From Annona cherimola (lineage: Eukaryota; Streptophyta; Magnoliopsida; Magnoliales; Annonaceae), in the NCBI GenBank assembly GCA_030490835.1, contig CM059972.1, forward strand, positions 14,919,764 to 14,983,763: DNA of 64,000 bases, read 5' to 3'. Below the pieces are notes generated by a model. The model made no database searches and had not been told where the DNA came from. It saw nothing but the letters and a program-made list of their open reading frames with translations. Positions within the stretch are counted from its first letter, which is position 1. Each line of letters starts with the position of its first letter. Positions 12,524 to 24,132 of the stretch are shown in pieces. A program made the position numbers and the translations under genes.

Positions 12524-13489
12524 TAAATAAAGGGGCAAGGATTCAATACAGACCCCTTAATTTTCATTTTACAATATTTTTAAATCTGAACTATTTATCA
12601 TATTTATCTATATATATTTATTTATACTTCTAAAAATTCCCTGTTTTTAAAATTTTTTTGTACTGTATAATTCTTTAAAAATTAATACATATACTGTATA
12701 AATTTTTAAAAATTAATCTTCATATATTAATTTCTGAAGATGCCATTTTTCTGAAATATAAAATTTTAATAAAATTATGAATCAAAATTGGTTTTTATTT
12801 GAAAAAAATTTAAAATAAAAGAGGTTGCCGCTATGTTGAATTGCTATAATAAAGTGGTTCCTGCTTACACCGAATTTTTTGTATAACCCCATAAATAAGG
12901 TCAATTTTAATAATGGATTAAAAACCGACCAAAGATTGTTCAACATCATTAATTTTATGATTCTAAGACCACAAATCAGCTCGACCAGCGATATGGGTGT
13001 TAATGTTTGCTTAAAAATGTATTTAGTCATGTATAAATTATGAAAAATATTTAATTTTTCTACAGATACATTTAAATATAATAATAATTTATAGAATTAC
13101 TTATACCCATAGGAGTGATGTTTAGAAAATTCAAATATTGAAAATACATCTTTAAAGTTAATATATAAATTAAATAATTTATTACAAGTAATTTTATGTA
13201 TTTTTAAATGAGATCCATAAGCATCTTCTTTTAATTCATAAGCCTCTTTGATTTGAATAAAACTTAAATTTTCTACCTAAGTGAATGATTTTAAAGTAAC
13301 GAGTCAATTGAATTTCAGACATCATCAAAGTGACCCAAAATATATGAAATTACGAGACAAACATTGATGTAACCCGTTAGCTAGAAGTGGGCCCAGGTAA
13401 AAATGGTAACTACGTGTGAAATTGAATATGGGTAACGAAATTTTAATTTTTGTAGAAATAATATCCATGAAACACGATTATGCCATAAT
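12524..13489. other. Intergenic with a family C remnant
   Basis: Bases 12890-13190 repeat the family C order of blocks (CAATTTTAATAATGGATTAA, later ACATTTAAATATAATAATAA). Bases 12655-12715 contain two short direct repeats around TACTGTATAA. No gene was seen. Confidence 0.4.
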
Positions 13490-13800
13490 ACCAAAGAATG
13501 ATATTTTTGGATAATGGACTTACGTCAGAGGTGGAAAACAACAAGGGTAATGAGGGAACCGACGGACCGTGGCCAGTATCGGGCACCACATGTCAGCAGT
13601 GGAAGAAACGGGGTGCGGTTCATGCATTCCGCTGTCAGCAAAAAGCTAATGGGACCAGCTGCTTATCCTGCCCCAGCCATTTTTATCTTTCGTTCTGCGT
13701 GGACCACTAAGCGCGTTCTCGCTGCCCTTCCTCATGTTATCAATGGTCCCATCCATATATCACTGATATTTGATCAAGGGATAATGATCATGTAGTAATA
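13490..13800. other. GC-richer segment of unknown origin
   Basis: About 300 bases clearly richer in G and C than their surroundings, with overlapping plus-strand open frames of 70 (13498-13710) and 93 codons (13514-13795). The use of two frames and lack of any recognised domain argue against assigning a protein. It could be a decayed exon, a promoter or a captured gene piece. Confidence 0.35.
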
Positions 13801-13965
13801 ACCTCTGCATTTTATGTTTATATTTTATTTTTATGTGCCCCCAGCGAATTTACTTTTTTAAATTTTATGTATAAAATTTTTGTAAGAAAAATATATTTAA
13901 AAATTCAAAAATGATAAATTTTAGTATATAAATTAAATACACATAGGCTTGCATAAAAATAAATC
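13801..13965. repeat. Hairpin MITE core, right half only
   Basis: TTCAAAAATGATAAATTTT, then TATAAATTAAATACACATAG at 13910-13945, match the right half of the hairpin core family. The left half is missing. Confidence 0.45.
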
Positions 13966-15038
13966 GGTTTACGATTTTCTTAAATGTAAATTAATTCTAA
14001 ATGAACACCGTAAATAATAAACAGAGGGAAATACTTCCATGTAACAGAAAAATATTAAGGTCCCTTTTTTGATAGGATTAACGTTCCATTTTAATAATCA
14101 AACAAATCAAAATCAGATCGTCATATCGCGTTTAAAATTATAAACAAGGACCCGAGTTACATCCACGTCAAATATTTATGTAGACCCCATTTTATAAAAA
14201 TAATAAAAGTTTAAAATTGATATAATATAATTTTTTTGCTTTATATCTCTATTTGAAAGTTATTCATTCAGCATTTGGACAATATGAAGTATTCTCATTG
14301 CGCAGACAAATATTACTATAAATTATTATAACATTATCATAAATCTATTAATGTATCTAAGTAATTGTCATTTTTTTTATTATGATTACAAATATTTTAA
14401 AGCAGGTATTGCCCACAATATTCTGATCAAAATTGTATTTTACATTATAATAAAAAAATAATTTGAAATAAAATGAGCATATAAAATTTCGATTTAATTA
14501 TCCAAATGCGCCAAAATGGAGCCGTAACACAGAATACTTGTGCATGAGTTGCATCAAAGTATTCGCCATAAATAAATAAAGAAAAACATGGACTGACGGT
14601 GTGAGGAGAATAAATTAGGCGGAAAGCAGTGCTCCTGCAAAATGTGGACAAGTTCGAGTTGCTGTCTTCTTTATTGAAATGTAATCATAAATGCACTGAA
14701 CTGAACCAATGACATGAAAAGATAAAAACGGAGATAAACAGTAAATTAGACTCGCTGTTAGCTTTTTGTTGATAGCTACGTGTGTCACTTGGAGCCACCT
14801 CAACACAAAGTTGTAGTGAAAATGGCCAACCTTGGAACCCCACATCTATCTTTCTCCTAAAATGCCACGTATGTCCTTAAAAACTAAGTTAAATTAAAAT
14901 AGAAATTAAAGGAAAAAGGGAGGAGAAAATAAAAGCTCAAAGCTGCTCAAACTATCTGAAGAAGTGTACATGGCATCTTGTTTATTTAGTACTTGCAATA
15001 TTATTATTATTATTAATTAGCATCTAAGATGCTACCAT
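13966..15038. other. Intergenic, no gene seen
   Basis: AT-rich until 14500. Bases 14500-14850 have more even composition and two overlapping minus-strand frames (14445-14651, 14615-14845) without known domains. A short ATT repeat lies at 15000-15015. Confidence 0.4.
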
Positions 15039-15127
15039 CACTATAACAAATTTAGCCATATAATTGACAAAATTAGCTACCATTTGGTGGCAAATTTCGT
15101 TGCAAAGAACCCAGCTTTATTGTAGTG
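15039..15127. mobile_element. Tiny CACTA-type MITE (89 bp)
   Basis: Begins CACTATAACAAATTTAGC and ends, reverse-complemented, CACTACAATAAAGC. The interior has a short TTTGGTGGCAAATTTCG block of the kind common in CACTA-derived MITEs. The expected 3-bp duplication is not evident (CAT against CGT). Confidence 0.55.
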
Positions 15128-17207
15128 CGTACCGTATATAATTTAGTTATAATGGAATCCGTAATTTTGGCTTGTTATCAACTATTCCATACCGCCATCT
15201 TGAAAATTCATGGTTTACTAGGATAGTTTTCTTATGGTCAAAAGGTAGGCTGCATGAATTTACCAATTTTCGTAAGAATTTTTCATTAAAATTTTTTAGA
15301 CTTTTAAAAACTGCTATGAAGCCTATCGAACCCTGGTTAAAGACTCGCTAACTCCGGAAACTTTAATTAAGTTTAAGATGTTTAATTTTAAATTTTATAA
15401 ATTTTACTAAAGACTATTATGCTCACAAAAGGTTTAAAGAATTTAATGAGCTTTAATAGAATTTAAATAAAATCAAATAGAACTTTTCTTAAACTTTGTT
15501 AAGCTGATCGCTACATACAATATTATGCCATTTTGATCAAATATTAATTAACTGTCATATTTACCTTTATGTAGATTTTCATTATTATTATTTTTTTAAA
15601 TCCCTTAATTGTGAGCTAGGTCGCCTTATGCCTTGTGTGGATCTGTCGCACGGAGGTTATTTTTGCTTCTGAAAAATGATAAAAGCACTCATAACAGAAG
15701 CAGAAGCTATATTTTCGTGCTTATCCAATACTCGCTTTTAATCTCTCTCTTTTTTTTTCTTTTTTTTTTTTATTGGAGCGCTTTTAATCTCTTAATTTGC
15801 CGAAAAAGCGAAGTAAAAGACTGTCATTAATTCAAACGGTTATTTTAATATATTTCAGTGGCCAGAGAAGAAACCTTTGAAAATGCATAGCCAGAGCTGG
15901 CTGAGAGATATTTAGGGACTGGGCGCAGCCGTGCTGCTGCAGGGGTGTAATTTTCAGAATCGTCAGGGGATGCGTTATCCAATATCCATGATGGGTGACA
16001 GAAAACAACAGTGATATGGCGTATCTTTGATGGTGAGCATGATTGGTTGGTTGATTAATATGTGCATGGTGTAGAAGAAATGTGTTTGGGATTAATGGAC
16101 CGTCAATATCAATCAATCAATTGCACTGGGCGAGTGGTCAGTTACGTTGCAAGTCGGAGCACCTTAACACATACATACAACTAGCTGACACCTCCACTCA
16201 TGAATCATTATTCCTTTAGGTGAATTAATGCGATTCTCAATGTTTGCGAATCTTTGGACCTCAGAACCTCAACGAGCACGTATGCTTCTCAGGAATTAGT
16301 TCCTCCATTTCATCATTTCTCCTCGGAATTTTACTTGTGTTTTGGCAGTTTCTAGTAAATATGGGTTAAACAGAAGATGAGAATATATGCATGCATGAAA
16401 GTAATTAATTTATTACTTTGCAGTGAAATTATCATCCTTTGGTGTTGAGGACCATTTAGCGGTCCCCCTTACTCCGAATTTGATAGGTTTTGGTAGGGGT
16501 GCAAGAATTTTGTTCTCCATTCGCGTTGCCCGTGCCTTCTTGTAAAAGCATTACCCAACCATAGGAAGGTGTTCGGTCTCTGTTACGAGTCAGTTAACTA
16601 AGAAACACAGCATTTAACCTTTAAATAATCTCATTACTCCCTCGTGAAATTTTGAAAAAAATTGAAGTGTTTGGAAAAGAAGATAAAAAGTACAAGAAAA
16701 GCCCTTATGGGAGAGGGGGCACAAAAAAAAAAGAAAGAAAGAAAAAGAAATGGATTTTGGCTTCGGAGATGACAATGATCCCATGTGAAAGATGGCTTAT
16801 GTCAAAATCTATATCATATATATTGCCATGGGGTACCCACCGAGTCGGTTTAGGGTGCCTTTCCTATGGAACCTATATCGGAAAGCGGCTAATTCTGAGA
16901 TTTAATTACCCAAGTTGGACCCCCATTCTCATTGCTCCATACAGAAACACCGTAAAAATGGGCTCAGGTTGGAACATTGTCCCGTTGGGCTTGCCGAATT
17001 GAAATTCCAACGCGAGCCTCAATGTTGCTGGGTCTGTAATCGACCCAACTCAATTGGTGTTCTAGGCTGGATTGAGAGCCTATTTTTCCGAAGTCTAAAA
17101 TGATCCCAGGATAGGAATGTTTATGGTATTAAAATTTCCCATTCTCATCGCCCCTTGAATGCCTAATAAGCCACCGATATGACTATACGAGCATGTGTAG
17201 GATAGTA
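15128..17207. other. Intergenic, no gene seen
   Basis: No gene could be supported. The longest plus-strand frame (16652-17002, 116 codons) starts in a lysine-rich A-run and shows no domain. A G/C-richer patch lies at 15840-16120. A T-run occurs at 15748-15770. Confidence 0.4.
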
Positions 17208-18374
17208 TAAGTAAGTAGGGGTGTGCAACACGAGCTTATAAAACTAGAGTTCACCTTGTTCCTAACCCTAATTCTATTTGTAAAACTTCAACTTTAACCT
17301 TATTTTTAAATCTCAACCCTAACCCTATTTTTGAAATTCGGGCTCAGGTTGAGTTTCGAGCTGACATTCTTCTATTAATATGTCTTTGTTATTCATCTTA
17401 TATATAGTTTTTATCACAAACCTATTATATAAAAAAGTTTAAAAAACAATTTATTGTATGAAAGCAAGAAAAATTCAAACACCGCTTAAGAATAGAAAGA
17501 AGGAAACCTGTTTTAAGTCTTTTATTTGTATCAAGTAGAATAATAACTATATTTTTAAGAACGTAGAAGTACAACCGTTTTTCATTCTGTAATTTAACAC
17601 CAATATCACAATTATATACGTCCATATTACCATCCAATTGTAAGATAAACCTTATCATATCAATTGCAATAAAATAAAATCATCCAAAAACCACAAAATA
17701 TCAAGTCGAATAAGATTATATTAATTCAAGCATCCAACTCCAAATCATAACATCCAAGTTAACTCCAAGTCTACAACACAAGTCTTAAATATCACTTTTT
17801 TATAATATATAAAAATAATTAGAAATTGTCCACGTGAATTTCAATAATTCTACTCATTTCAGAGCAATAACAAACTAATTCAAAAATCAAAATATTAACT
17901 AATGCGTATCAAGTTATCAACAACTAACATAAACACAAACAAATGAAATAATTTTTTTGGAATTACATAAATATTTGAAATGCAAGCATTCAAGCTTTAG
18001 GAATACTTATTCAAAAAAAATGCAAAAAAAGCGCATTTTTTCAGCATTAAAGCACATGTTTCTAAATTACCATTTACATAGTTTGAAATTAAAATGATTC
18101 TGCATGCTGAGTAAAAATAAATATTTCTAAATTACCATTTACACAGTTTCTATTTACTTTATTTCTAACAATTAATTTTTAGATAATTAATGTTGTTTTC
18201 ATTTGTTTATTTCTAAAAATTCATTCTACCTATATATAATCACATTACATAAATTTTCCCCCTCTCTTTTACTTTCATTCTCAAATAGAGTTTCATTGCA
18301 CCGGCTTTCAATAATTAATCATATAATATTAATTTGTATATTAAATAATAAGTAAGGATTTTTTCTAAAAAAAT

Positions 18375-19040
18375 ATCAAGAACAGAACTGTTACCAACGT
18401 GTGATTCTGTTGTTGCCTGTTGGCGCGTTTGGACTGGAAGCAGCGAAGCCCTAGAGGCTGCTGATGGCGAGGAAGACAAACCGAGATGGAGGCGAGCTAA
18501 TGTGAATAGCACAGGGACGCAGGGTTGTTGTCTGCGCATGGATAGGGGCAGGGACGGGCGCAAGGACGCTGCCGGCGCTGATAAGGGACAACGACGCAGG
18601 ATAGGGATGGGCGCAAGGACAGGGACGGACGCCGGGCAGAGCCATGGTCGAAGAAGAAAGGCTAGCTAGGAATACGTCCGTTCTGGTGCAGACGACAGAA
18701 CAATAGACGACAAAACGGCAGATGGTAGAAGACCAACAAAAGCTCGAAACGAAAATCTTGGGCGTAGACGGCAGAATGGCAGAAGACCGAGAAAAGAGCG
18801 AAATGACGAGAACGGTAGAGGCCAGAAGACCTAGAATAGCGCGAAATGGCGAAAGGCGGAAAGAGCAAAAAATTCGAAAGGTTGGTGCTTGCAACGACAG
18901 GGAGTCAGGGACGACCGAACCGGTGATTGAACCGGTAAAGGAACCGACCGAACCGGTGATTGAACCGGTAAAGGAACCGTTCTGGTTCGAACCAGTTTGA
19001 CCGGTTGATTAAACCGGTTTGAACCGATGACGTCAGTATG
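18375..19040 (-). repeat. CpG-rich module L with ACCGGTT terminal array
   Basis: On the minus strand this reads as an array of GAACCGGT-type blocks (19020 down to 18913) followed by GC-rich, pyrimidine-rich, leader-like DNA down to about 18400. A 147-codon minus-strand frame (18451-18894) is open but Ser/Pro/Ala-rich with no domain. The arrangement is repeated in the same orientation at 20030-20629. Confidence 0.45.
18913..18978 (+). repeat. 33-bp tandem repeat, two units
   Basis: Units 18913-18945 and 18946-18978 both run from GACCGAACCGGTGATTG to AAAGGAACC without mismatch. Thirty-three bases is eleven codons, so the open frame at 18722-19000 repeats EPVIEPVKEP, but that frame is probably not a protein. 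Confidence 0.9.
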
Positions 19041-19690
19041 ATATATTTATAATATTATAAATATTAATTTTTTAAAATTTTAGATAAATATATTAATAAA
19101 ATTATATTTTTATAAATCCTAAATATATTTGTTAAATTTTAAGAACAACAATATAAGTATAAAACATGTAAGAAAAAATTAATAGCAAGTTTTTAAAAAT
19201 CTTTAATCATAAATTTTAGAAAAATTAACTACATTAACCAACCTTATGAAAAACAACACGACAAATTTTTTGAGGATATTAATTGTAGATACGATTTGAA
19301 TAAAAATTGTAAAATAAATTTTAGTTCACAATATCTAACATCTTGCGAATGAACTACCTAATTGATTTAAATAAATGATATATTTATCATTATATTATAT
19401 TATTTTAATTTTTATATTTTTATGAAATCTGTCTCAATTGATATTTTGAAAATAAATTAATCTTAGATATGATTTGAATAAAAATTATTCAATATCTTAC
19501 CACATGAATTAGATAATTGATTTTAAAAAAATTTTGTTAAGTAAAAAAACATTTATATTTCTGTATAAGTTTTTTTTTCTGAAATCCATCTGACTAATAT
19601 ACTGTGGATAATTAATTTTTCATACAATTTTCAAAATAAATTTTATTCTTCATAAAAAAATAAATTTTATTTATGACATAATATCTTGCC

Positions 19691-19982
19691 AAATTATTTT
19701 TATTGTTTAAATTACTATTTAGTTTAACTATAGGATATTTTCATTGATATTGAATGAGTAACATTTAAGAAAATTTTAGTCTATCTAAAACAAATTATTT
19801 TTTATTTTTTAACATTTAACAAATTATTGTTTATTTTTTATTGTTTAAATTACTATTTAGTTTATGTTTTAACATTTAACAAATTATTTTTTATTGTTTA
19901 AATTACTATTTAATTTAACTATAGGATATTTTCATTGATATTGAATGAGTAACATTTAAGAAAATTTTAGTCTATCTAAAAC
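19691..19982. repeat. Direct duplication with a 191-bp offset
   Basis: Bases 19691-19791 recur at 19882-19982, for example GATATTGAATGAGTAACATT and TTTAGTCTATCTAAAAC in both, with few differences. The segment between contains a third partial copy of ATTGTTTAAATTACTATTTA at about 19838. It lies in the AT-rich centre of the hAT-like element. Confidence 0.8.
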
Positions 19983-20029
19983 TATAACGTCAACGACTTA
20001 TATACAAAATTCCAAACACTCTGAAATCA

Positions 20030-20629
20030 AGTCATGCTTTGTAATTTGAAAAGACGCCTAATTAAATGGTGAGGACGGCGCTGAGCCGCTGAAGGCAATG
20101 ACGATTGACGATGCAGAACTGCAGAAGGAGATGATGGGCGCGGACTCGGGCAGGACAACGCGGCGGGCGGGGACGTGATGAGGACAGACCGACGGAGCCA
20201 ACGGCAGGAGCTGCGGGCGGCGAGCGATGACAGCGCAGGGATTCGGGGAGGAAGGCGCGGCGGACAGGGACGCAACGAGGACGACGCGGATGACGGGTGC
20301 TGCGGGCGGCGGGTGCTGCAAGGGCCGAGGAGCAGTGTCGATGATGGCGGGCGCTGCTGTGAGGAGAGGATGCCGGCAGATTTCAGAAACGACGAAATAC
20401 GAGCGGGAGAGGGATGCGAGAGGGAGGGTTTCGACGTTTCATTTTGTTTTTTTTTTGTTTTTTTAAATCGTCCGACCGGTCAAACCAGGTTCGACCGCAT
20501 ATCCCAGTTCGACCGCTGGTTCGACGGTTCGGACGGTTTCTTATAAATGAACCGAACCGGGTATTATCAAACCGGAAATTGGACCGGTTCCCGGTCCGAC
20601 CGGTCCGGTTCGGTTCTGATAACACTGAT
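20030..20629 (-). mobile_element. CpG-rich module R with hAT-like terminus
   Basis: The right end, reverse-complemented, reads CAGTGTTATCAGAACCGAAC and runs into many ACCGG/GGTTCG blocks down to 20470. CAGTG starts are common in hAT elements. Further down the minus strand lies a C-rich leader-like stretch (AAACCCTCCCTCTCGC near 20420) and a GC-rich tract with many CpG dinucleotides to 20040. A matching left terminus was not found, so the boundary is uncertain. Confidence 0.4.
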
Positions 20630-20775
20630 ATAACCTCGGGTTCGAGTTTACCTGAACCCCAAACTGAGAGTTGTTTGAATTCGGCCTAGGTTTGGGCTAA
20701 GAAATGCTGAGTTTCAGCACTGCTCCCAGCCGGGTTTGGGCCAAACCCAGCCCAAGTTGCACCCCTCTACGTAAG

Positions 20776-21090
20776 AGGGGGTAAAGTCCATGGTCTTGTT
20801 TCCTTGTTCATATAATACACCTCTGTGAGGTGTCTAACCTAACAAGTAAGTAGCATGATGAAAAAAAAAAAAAAAAATCTTTCTCAAGACAACCTTTTAA
20901 TTTTTAATATAATTTTTTTTAGATTTTTAATACATTTATAAATATACATCATTATATGATCACATTCAAATCGTCCATCTTTTCCCGACAATCACGCCCA
21001 ATGCATGTGTCATCGTAGGAGGCGTGAACTGTTCCTATGGGGGGCCGTTCATGCCTTTCTCTAATCTGCTCTAATATTATAAATAATTAA
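20776..21090. other. Intergenic, no gene seen
   Basis: Contains an A-run at 20862-20877 and AT-rich DNA with no recognisable feature. Confidence 0.4.
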
Positions 21091-21271
21091 GGTTGTGTCT
21101 AAGAAATGATAAAATTTTTGATGAAAAATTTAAAAAAATTTCAAATATAAAAAAATGATATGATAAATATAATAGTTAAAAAGTAAGATAGTTATATAAG
21201 AAAAAATGAATAGATTATTAAAAAATAAAATAATTATGGAGAGTAAAATGCTATAAGTGTTAACAAACGCC
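21091..21271. mobile_element. Tourist-like MITE with TAA duplication
   Basis: Starts GGTTGTGTCTAAGAAATGAT and ends AACAAACGCC, degenerate forms of the GGGTGTGTTTGG / CCAAACACACCC termini at 42123-42402. TAA flanks both ends (21088-21090, 21272-21274), as expected for PIF/Harbinger-derived Tourist elements. Length 181 bp, no ORF. Confidence 0.65.
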
Positions 21272-21274
21272 TAA

Positions 21275-21440
21275 ATATTGTGAACCGCTGCTGATGGCTT
21301 TCACCAAAGCCAGCGCCTTGCGCACCGGCCATTCGATGAAATGACTGAACAGAATCGCGGAACCTAGCCAGATGACAACTTTCGACCAGCCACCTGAAGC
21401 CCTTGACCTCGCTCACCGGCAGGGCAATTGCTAGCTACCA
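21275..21440 (-). other. Unexplained GC-rich segment, possible exon relic
   Basis: About 150 bases of coding-like composition directly beside a Tourist-like MITE. The minus strand is open in two frames. One gives a 60-residue frame (21234-21416, with RWLVESCHLARF). The other gives a hydrophobic stretch (VVIWLGSAILFSHFI) followed by EWPVRKALALVKA, which looks like a membrane segment with a basic flank. I do not recognise the family. It may be a surviving exon of a decayed gene. Confidence 0.3.
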
Positions 21441-22010
21441 GCCCCCTGCGGTCGTTATCTAGGTGACTAGTATCAATTCAACGATATCTCCTTTCCGTAT
21501 TCAAGGTCCGTCAGCTTGCATTCTGGCCTCCAATTTCTGGCTGCCAAAGACCACCAAATTCCTGGCGCAGGCCTGAGTACCTTGTTCGATTTAATCGCAT
21601 GGCTATCGACTATCAATAAAGAGGAAGAAGCGGGATGGAATATATTGCTCTCATTACTAAGAGGTATATATCACCCTCGACGACTAATAAAAATGTATGT
21701 CCTGTTCTGGGTAAGATAAATGTTGCTGCTATTTCCAGAATTCATAATCTTAACTTGAATAAGAATAATGAGAATTTTCAAGTTTCACATGTTGAACTAT
21801 GTGTAGTCTGTAATCAGTATCTACCTTCACAGACTGCAGCATGCATGATACCAAGATTATCCGCACGTATTCGACTTAAATATTAAATGCTGACTATCTT
21901 GTTGGCCAGCTCCATTCGCAATCTAGTTAACAACCATCCATGATCCATGAGAGGACATACAATTAATAAAAATTGGACTTGAATCTGGCTTCATTCCATT
22001 TTGAGAACGA

Positions 22011-22520
22011 TTATATTTTAGAAAGATAATGTTCCCGCACAAACACATCTTCAAGCCAACAAAATGAGTCCTCAAAAACGAGGCAAGCAAGTAGTTGGTA
22101 GAATTGAACAACAGATGGATGATATTCGGGAAGGCAAAGCATTAGGAGTTTGCAGTTGTGTCGTTTTCTACACATCCAACAAACCTTTTGCATCGTTTGG
22201 ATCGTCCAACGAAGAAGACGAGGAGGATCAAGGATGTGCGAGGGAAATTTGAAAGGACTTGTGCGAACAAAAACCCATAAGACAAATTGATGCGTCGTGA
22301 TCGTGAAAAATGGAAGGCATGCATGCGAGCCGATTGGTCGGCGGGTTTTGTTGGTGAAACTAAATAAATACCTGCCTTTGACTGCTCCTGCCTCGACAGC
22401 ATCTCGACAGTCATGCTTGGAAGGATGGATGCAACCGATGCAATTAACCAGCAACTGTCCAATAAAACAAACTAGAGTTAACAGACACCCCATGGCATCT
22501 TCTCTCTCTCTCTCATGCAC
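22011..22520 (-). other. 169-codon open frame, unrecognised
   Basis: The longest frame in this part of the window. It opens at 22520, and an internal ATG at 22493 sits in a good context (GCCATGGGG), right after a GAGAGAGAGAGA leader. From that ATG the protein begins MGCLLTLVCFIGQLL, a plausible signal peptide, then CIGCIHPSKHDCRDAVEAG. A possible splice donor (GGCAG/GTATTT) follows within about 45 codons, so only the first part may be exon. No family is recognised and there is no strong TATA box. It may be chance or a small secreted-protein gene. Confidence 0.2.
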
Positions 22521-22929
22521 TCACCAACAGTAACACATCATAAATACATATCTGCCTGAGTAGAGTAGTCGCTGTACGTGCTGGCAAAGCTGGATTTCCC
22601 GGTACGATTTTCCTGTTCCCTCTTCCTCTTTTTTACTTCTATTTCTCTTATTATCTGCTCCAAATACAATCTTACTTTATTTTAGATGTTGAAAACTCAA
22701 GTCATGATGCATCCATCTCGAACTAATTAATAAGTAATAATACTTCGCTCATCCCGGAACTTTTGGCTGTTGATCGAACTTTTTGAAATTAGTACCAAAG
22801 CCGACATGCATTCATCGTGTCCTTGTTTTAAGCTCAATTAATGTTTTGTCCTCATAGACAAAAGTAGCTCTTAACAGAAATTATTACCAGCGATCAAGCT
22901 GTGTTTTAATAATGACTTTGAATTTTCAA
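22521..22929. other. Intergenic, no gene seen
   Basis: Non-coding, moderately AT-rich. It would be the upstream region of the minus-strand frame at 22011-22520 if that is real. Reverse-complemented, TATGTATTTATGATG at about 22540 is a weak TATA-like candidate. Confidence 0.3.
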
Positions 22930-23235
22930 AAGAAAGTTGGGGCAAATCTATATGGATTACAATCCTATACAATGGATTGTTACTAAGCTAAATAGTAATT
23001 ACGTGTCAAAATTTTTACCCATTTCATATTCCCTCACACATGAAAAATAATGAAATTTGATACAATATATATATAGAAGAATCTAAAAAAAATAAATTTT
23101 AGTATATAAACTAAATACATGTGGCCTATGTGAAAAAGAAGAAATATAAAAGTATAGAAATTACACTATCATAATTCATATATATGTTGTTACTTAGCTA
23201 AGTAATAACCTTTTCTATGCATGCATGTCATACAT
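22930..23235. mobile_element. Degenerate hairpin MITE
   Basis: The left arm TGGATTGTTACTAAGC and the right arm, reverse-complemented, AAGGTTATTACTTAGC are partly paired. The centre has TAAATTTTAGTATATAAACT, matching the right half of the hairpin core. Termini and duplication are not defined. Confidence 0.35.
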
Positions 23236-23379
23236 GTAGCTCCACTATAGATCCATGTAACCCCTTTCATGTTTTACATTTTGATGTTCAATAGAAAATG
23301 AACTTCATTCAATGTATTTAATATAATTAGTTTAGTGAAGAGACTAAGCTTCATCAAAATGAAAATATGCAAAACCACA

Positions 23380-23650
23380 TTTACTTGAATATATATATAT
23401 ATATTCATGTGTAAATTATTAAAAATATTTAGATTTATTTACATATACATTAGAATGTAATAATATTTTATAAAGTCATTTATCTGTATAAAAATTATGT
23501 TTTAGATGGTTTAGATGTTAAGAATACAGCTTTAACATATATATTTAATATTAAAAAATTTTATTATGCTGATTTTATATATTTTTAGATGACACTCATA
23601 AACAATGCTACTAGATCATACACAACAATATTAGATAAATGAAAGAGTTT
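23380..23650. repeat. Family C repeat half copy
   Basis: Carries ATGTGTAAATTATTAAAAAT, TAGAATGTAATAATATTTTA, TCATTTATCTGTATAAAA and TTTTAGATGGTTTAGATG in the family order. A short AT microsatellite lies at 23390-23404. Confidence 0.5.
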
Positions 23651-24132
23651 TAATGATAATACAAATAATGCTAAGTATAATGAATGGAGTGAATTTTATC
23701 AAGGGTGTAAAAATGGATGTAACTACATAAAAGCTAGGTTTGAAAGATGCATAGCATGCATGAACCACCCAAGAAAACAGGTTGGCCACGTTTTTTTTTT
23801 TTTTTTTACTTTGTCCTTAACGAATGCTGCTTTTGGTTTTGAAACTTTTTTTTATTTTTTTATTTTTAAGAATTGGATTTTGAAACTTTGGAATAAAGGA
23901 AAAAGCATATTACCCTTTATGGTTCTAATCCTTAGTAATCATTTGTCTGAGTAAAGGTGGAAATGGAGTTAATAATTCCTGGCCGTAATTTCTATTTTAA
24001 AAATATTATATCATAAAAAAATTTAATTTTTTGTGACTAAAACTATGTAATAAAAATAAGGAGATGTATGCACATTGGCTCACTGTGAACGGCCCATTCA
24101 AGATTTCAACCTAAACTATAAGTCTGATTCAA

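Larger units (their letters stand above)
17216..20767. mobile_element. hAT-like element, 3.55 kb, with internal CpG-rich modules
   Basis: The left terminus TAGGGGTGTGCAAC and the right, reverse-complemented, GAGGGGTGCAAC form short inverted repeats. Flanking 8-mers TAAGTAAG (17208-17215) and TACGTAAG (20768-20775) match at 7 of 8 positions, as expected for hAT. Subterminal DNA is AACCCTAACCC-rich at the left (17260-17345) and GGGTTTGGGC-rich at the right. No transposase ORF is present. The interior between about 18375 and 20629 looks like a separate insertion or insertions. Confidence 0.65.

Noticed and set aside
16652..17002. 116-codon plus-strand frame
   Set aside because: Begins in an A-rich lysine run, no domain, no promoter or splice context.
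17260..17345. Telomere-like AACCCTAACCCT blocks
   Set aside because: Only short irregular blocks; they belong to the subterminal region of the hAT-like element.
18451..18894. 147-codon minus-strand frame
   Set aside because: Low-complexity Ser/Pro/Ala composition from a C-rich tract; no domain, and it lies inside a transposon module.
20175..20546. 123-codon plus-strand frame rich in Arg, Gly and Asp
   Set aside because: Driven by CpG-rich DNA of module R; overlapping frames on both strands are equally open and none has a known domain.
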